From NCBI RefSeq assembly GCF_001274935.1, contig NZ_LILC01000037.1, positions 309,024 through 373,023 of the forward strand: a stretch of DNA of 64,000 nucleotides, given 5' to 3'. Below are positions 60,523 to 64,000 of the stretch, one piece after another. The position numbers and the translations under genes were made by a program. Below the pieces are notes generated by a model. The model worked only from the letters and a program-made list of their open reading frames with translations, had not been told where the DNA came from and did not search any database. Numbering within the stretch: the first letter of the stretch is position 1; the number at the start of each line of letters is the position of its first letter. The DNA is from Priestia koreensis (GTDB lineage Bacteria > Bacillota > Bacilli > Bacillales > Bacillaceae_H).

Positions 60523-61626
60523 ATGTTATCAAAGGAAATTGCTGAAGCAATCGTGAATGAAACATCATTACGACTAAATCGAAATATCAATATCATGGAC
60601 GAGCAGGGAATCATCATAGCTTCTGGAAATTCATCACGAATTGATAGCATTCACGAAGGAGCTCTTCACGTTGTAAAAAGCGGTCAAACATTGATTATTT
60701 CTTCAAGAGAAAAGGGCCAATGGAAAGGATCGGAGCCAGGAATTAATCTCCCTATCGTCTTTCAAAAGCGTATCGTTGGTGTTATTGGGATTACGGGTGA
60801 GCCTCGCGATGTGGAAGAGCTAGGTGGACTTGTAAAAATGACGACGGAACTCATGATTGAGCAACGCTTTATCGCTTCTCAATTCGAGTGGAAGCAACGA
60901 ACAAAGGAAATGGTTATTGAAGAGCTACTAAAGCTATCTCCTTCTTATTCAACTATTGAAAGAGGATTAAATCTTCTTCAACTCGTCCTTTTGCCTCCGT
61001 TCTCTGTTCACATCGTTCAAATGACGAATCGAAGTCTGACTAATCAGCAGCTTATTCATCGAATTGAAACGATTCTTGAAGATTCTAACGTTCTGATCGG
61101 CTTTATTAACGTGAACCGAATTTTTATTGCTTCTTCAGGATGGTCAAACGAAAAAACAGCTCTCAAGCAAAAAAAGCTGTACCGTGAATTAACCAAAATA
61201 GGCTTAACCTTCCGCTTTGCTTTCAGCACACCGTTTGAGTCCATGCGACAATTTCATCAAGCTTTTACCGACTGCGAATTATCATTAGAAATTAGCGACG
61301 ACACACAAGACTTTATTTCCTTTGCCAAACTCGAGGCGAAATCCCTTCTCTATAAAATGGAACCTCTTTGGCTCGAACGCTTTTTAGAGAGAACGATGAA
61401 CGATATCGTGTTAAAGTATGAAAAAACGCTGGATGAATTTTTCAAACAAAACTTAAACATCCAACAAACGGCTGAGTCGTTGTTTATTCATCGCAATACG
61501 CTTATCTATCGATTAGATAAAATCAAACGAGAAACGGGCTATGACCCAAAAGATTTTTCGGATGCGTTAACGCTTCAGCTTGCTCTTTGGGGGCATAAAA
61601 GACAAAAAAGCTGGCGCCTGCAATAG
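60523..61626 (+). CDS. cdaR: CdaR family transcriptional regulator (sugar diacid recognition)
   Basis: A 367-residue regulator with the sugar-diacid recognition domain at the N-terminus (about 1-130; IAEAIVNETSLRLNRNINIMD, KGQWKGSEPGINLPI), a degenerate GGDEF-like middle (FRFAFSTPFESMRQFHQAF) and a PucR-type HTH at the end (NIQQTAESLFIHRNTLIYRL). E. coli CdaR activates galactarate, glucarate and glycerate genes in response to glycerate. Here it is divergent from the glycerate kinase operon, which is very likely its target. AAAGGAG precedes the ATG. Its 3' end overlaps the terminator of the GH3 gene. Confidence 0.9.
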   Translation: MLSKEIAEAIVNETSLRLNRNINIMDEQGIIIASGNSSRIDSIHEGALHVVKSGQTLIISSREKGQWKGSEPGINLPIVFQKRIVGVIGITGEPRDVEELGGLVKMTTELMIEQRFIASQFEWKQRTKEMVIEELLKLSPSYSTIERGLNLLQLVLLPPFSVHIVQMTNRSLTNQQLIHRIETILEDSNVLIGFINVNRIFIASSGWSNEKTALKQKKLYRELTKIGLTFRFAFSTPFESMRQFHQAFTDCELSLEISDDTQDFISFAKLEAKSLLYKMEPLWLERFLERTMNDIVLKYEKTLDEFFKQNLNIQQTAESLFIHRNTLIYRLDKIKRETGYDPKDFSDALTLQLALWGHKRQKSWRLQ

Positions 61627-61635
61627 GCCCCAGCT
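61604..61635 (-). terminator. Terminator of the GH3 gene, embedded in the cdaR 3' end
   Basis: A stem AGCTGG-c-GCCT / AGGC-c-CCAGCT with a 5-nt loop is followed by T6 on the minus strand. It lies just beyond the GH3 stop and overlaps the last codons of cdaR. Confidence 0.8.
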
Positions 61636-61639
61636 ACGT

Positions 61640-63901
61640 TTATTTTTTGTATCTTCTTGTTCGTTCATCTTCAATGACACCCGACCAATTCAGACCAAAC
61701 GCAAAGTTATATTCATTTCGTTCGCTATCAATATGACATTCCATATCATGAGGAACATCTTCTAATTGTTCCTCCACTACATTCATATTTGCGGGCATTT
61801 GAATTGGTAATAGTCCTGATGGCTCCACTTTTCCTGTTAATATCTCAAACAAGGCTTGATCCTGCACACCAAAATGGGCTATAATCCCATCCACTTCAGT
61901 CTCAAACTCCTCAACCACAGTCGGATTTTTTATGAGCAATGAAACGATCACAGGCCTACCGTTCATTTTCTTTTTTGTATCCAAAATCAATGTTAGATCT
62001 GATTCATTTTCCGTACGAACTGTCTTTCCCTGATAGCCTCGGTTAAGCACATCATCTTTTCGAGAATCCCCTGCAAGGCTAACGTCTCTAGCAAGTTCCG
62101 CTTTGTATGGCTTATATTGCAGACTAATTGGTACATAGCCATTTCCCCCATTTTGTTTATCTTCTTCGCTATAGCCAGTGCCAGACTTTGGAGATTGAAT
62201 GAACACGATCGCTACATCAGCCTCGTCAGGATTGGATGTTACTTGAACATATCGTTGAAGCAACTCTATATTTACAGGATCTTCATAGCGCTCAGGTGTG
62301 GAGTTTCCAAACCAATCTTTCCCTTTTGCTACATAGCGTTTCGGCACGTACACTTTCATTTTAGGAGACAAAGGTAACAGGCTCTCTTTATTTTTCAGCA
62401 TCACAATAGATTTTAGCTGCGCGTCATATCCTGTTCTCATGAACTCTGAGTTTCCTACTACACGCTTACTTTCTACAGGTTTTAAATAAGGATTTTCAAA
62501 CAATCCAATACGAAACAGATTTTTCAACAGCCTCACAGCTGATTGTTCAAACCTTTTCCTCATAAAGGATTCTCCATGTTCTGCTACTCCTATTTCATAC
62601 GCTTCAAGAATTGGACCACTTTCATTGTTTCCTCCGAATTGATCCACTCCTGCCATTAATAACTTGTAGTGACGCTCAGCCACAGAAAGGTGCTCAACGC
62701 CCCAAGGCTTTCCGCTTAAAAAGGAATCCTTCTGCTCAACTTCGTCTGCTGTAATCATCCAATCTGTGCACACAACTTCATCATAGTTATGCTGACTGCG
62801 AAGTAAATCCTGAATTAAAAACGTATTGTACGAGTTTCCTACATTTTCTCCGTTTGTCTCATCCTGATTAACTGAAATCGTGTAATAAGGCATGACGGCT
62901 GATGCTTTAGCTGTTTTACCATTTAATTTAAACGCACCTTCCACAAAAGGTTTGAGATGTTCATTAAAATTCCCCCCTGGATACACGGCATATTTTCCGC
63001 ATCCATAATGGGCATCACGCCCTCCTTCTCCTGAACCTCCTCCTGGCCAATGCTTGACCATTGCATTGACACTCTCATATCCCCATCCGTCCTCAATTTC
63101 CATTTCATTTGAGGAACTTTGAAAACCATCAATATAAGCACGTCCCATATCAGTTACCAACTGTGGGTCTTCGCCGAACGTCCCGTTAAACCGGAACCAG
63201 CGCGGATCTGTAGCTAAATCAATTTGAGGTGAAAGAGCGGTTGTCATACCTAGTGCTCGATACTCTTTTGAAGCAATGTCTCCAAACTTTTCGGCTATTG
63301 TTGGATCAAAAGTTGCTGCAAGTCCTAACGGCTCAGGCCACATGGAGATCACACCACCCGAACCAGCATTAAATTCTGAGCTAGCATCTGAAGCGTGGCG
63401 AGGATCCGAGCTGTTATTTGTCGGAATTCCAAGCCCTATACTTTCTGCGAGAGCTTGCACTTCGTTATTCCATTTTGCAGCTACCTCTGGACTTTCTACT
63501 GTGGTGATCAGTACATGCCTCAAGTGATCATTTTTTATGAAGTCATATTGTTCATCTGTTAAGTCCCAAGGATTTGCACCAGACTCTTCGTAACTACGCC
63601 CTTTATAAGTGCTCGACATCCATCCCTTGCTACTAGCAGGAATGGATTGGTGCTTGCTATATAGCATCAGTCCTGCTATTTGCTCAATCGTCATTTTGGA
63701 AGCTAAATCTTTTGCTCGCTCCTCTGGAGATAATCGCCAGTCTTCATATCGATCAATCTTTCCGTTCTTATTTAAATCTTTGAAGAACATTCCATCCTGT
63801 TCAATAATGTTTACACCTGATTGCTTGGAATAACCTAGAGTGGGACCATCTTTGTTAGTTACGTAAGCAATTTCTACATTTGTCGTGATCTCTTTTTGCA
63901 T
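61640..63901 (-). CDS. Glycoside hydrolase family 3 beta-glucosidase type
   Basis: A 753-residue GH3 protein. After a short N-terminal part there is a calcium-loop-like DLNKNGKIDRYEDW near residue 38, seen in this GH3 branch. The TIM-barrel domain has KHWPGGGSGEGGRD and the nucleophile Asp in VVCTDWM near 375; the second domain has FGVQDQALFEILTGKVEPSGLLPIQMP. The acid/base Glu cannot be placed with certainty. There is no signal peptide, so it is cytosolic and acts on imported beta-glucosides or oligosaccharides. The start at 63901 is set by AAAGGGGGAAATCTG. Its terminator is within cdaR, so it is not in the glxK operon. Confidence 0.92.
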   Translation of the reverse strand: MQKEITTNVEIAYVTNKDGPTLGYSKQSGVNIIEQDGMFFKDLNKNGKIDRYEDWRLSPEERAKDLASKMTIEQIAGLMLYSKHQSIPASSKGWMSSTYKGRSYEESGANPWDLTDEQYDFIKNDHLRHVLITTVESPEVAAKWNNEVQALAESIGLGIPTNNSSDPRHASDASSEFNAGSGGVISMWPEPLGLAATFDPTIAEKFGDIASKEYRALGMTTALSPQIDLATDPRWFRFNGTFGEDPQLVTDMGRAYIDGFQSSSNEMEIEDGWGYESVNAMVKHWPGGGSGEGGRDAHYGCGKYAVYPGGNFNEHLKPFVEGAFKLNGKTAKASAVMPYYTISVNQDETNGENVGNSYNTFLIQDLLRSQHNYDEVVCTDWMITADEVEQKDSFLSGKPWGVEHLSVAERHYKLLMAGVDQFGGNNESGPILEAYEIGVAEHGESFMRKRFEQSAVRLLKNLFRIGLFENPYLKPVESKRVVGNSEFMRTGYDAQLKSIVMLKNKESLLPLSPKMKVYVPKRYVAKGKDWFGNSTPERYEDPVNIELLQRYVQVTSNPDEADVAIVFIQSPKSGTGYSEEDKQNGGNGYVPISLQYKPYKAELARDVSLAGDSRKDDVLNRGYQGKTVRTENESDLTLILDTKKKMNGRPVIVSLLIKNPTVVEEFETEVDGIIAHFGVQDQALFEILTGKVEPSGLLPIQMPANMNVVEEQLEDVPHDMECHIDSERNEYNFAFGLNWSGVIEDERTRRYKK

Positions 63902-63924
63902 CAGATTTCCCCCTTTAAAATAAA

Positions 63925-63955
63925 AAGAGGCTGGGACATAACTAGCCAAAAATAA
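63925..63955. repeat. GGCTGGGACATAACT motif before the GH3 gene
   Basis: AAAAAGAGGCTGGGACATAACTAGCC contains a short GGCT / AGCC hairpin read on the minus strand with T5 after it. I recall the GAGGCTGGGACATAA core as a common Firmicute intergenic motif. It is in the leader between the upstream gene's terminator and the GH3 ribosome binding site. Confidence 0.4.
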
Positions 63956-64000
63956 CGAAAAAAGGGTTCACGTCATCGGAATATGATGATGTGAACCCTT
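63956..64000 (-). terminator. Terminator of a gene beyond the right edge
   Basis: Arms of 16 bp (63962-63977 and 63985-64000, one mismatch) flank a 7-nt loop, followed by T6 on the minus strand. It ends a minus-strand gene lying outside the window, 60 nt upstream of the GH3 start. Confidence 0.7.

Overview
The window looks like chromosomal DNA of a low-GC, aerobic, Gram-positive Bacillaceae, most like Priestia (Bacillus) megaterium. This rests on strong AAGGAGG-type ribosome binding sites, the cytochrome aa3 quinol oxidase operon qoxABCD, a WXG100/EssC type VII cassette, HelD, a Fur-box siderophore permease operon, CcpA cre sites, a LytST system beside CstA, and a cytosolic alpha-amylase. The species call is inference. 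I found no rRNA, tRNA, CRISPR array or prophage.

Layout. (1) 1-7.35 kb, all minus: a phospho-regulated type VII-like locus, read as vWA - PP2C phosphatase - ubiquitin-like YukD - EssC ATPase - WXG100, then, after a terminator, a Ser/Thr kinase-like gene cut by the window edge. (2) 7.5-11.4 kb: qoxABCD. (3) 11.8-16.9 kb: pgmB, the NAD(P)HX repair gene nnrD/E, and a divergent malT-mapP operon for maltose uptake and dephosphorylation. (4) 17-26 kb: an exported PepF, an NCS1 permease, helD, a parS-like site, a dicarboxylate/amino-acid symporter and a CNT nucleoside transporter. A five-copy ~89-bp tandem repeat and two long hairpins follow. (5) 26.4-30 kb: gnd and gntK, divergent from an RpiR-family regulator, with three operator-like boxes spaced exactly 31 bp apart. 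(6) 30-42 kb: a hypothetical gene, rRNA modification genes, a YerD-like flavoprotein, a chemoreceptor, the amylase, nei, pepT and an oxidoreductase. (7) 42.0-42.65 kb: a decayed IS1182-type element with terminal inverted repeats and a structured GC-rich segment. (8) 42.7-49.8 kb: dbpA, an iron-siderophore permease operon under a Fur box, nagE, and a UreH-like transporter. (9) 49.8-56.5 kb: cstA, lytT, lytS and a GGDEF-EAL protein, all minus. (10) 56.8-63.9 kb: a LarA-family racemase, a KdgT-like permease and a glycerate kinase, divergent from a CdaR-type regulator, then a GH3 beta-glucosidase.

How the genes fit together. Much of the window is carbon-acquisition accessory DNA: maltose, gluconate, GlcNAc, pyruvate (by analogy for CstA) and glycerate or another hydroxy-acid. 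Each set tends to have a local regulator and/or a cre site for CcpA. The two most unusual systems are the kinase/phosphatase/vWA-decorated type VII locus at the left edge and the CdaR-linked LarA/KdgT/glycerate-kinase operon, whose racemase substrate is unknown but is probably a small hydroxy-acid such as glycerate. Many start codons were placed from ribosome binding sites rather than from the longest open frame.
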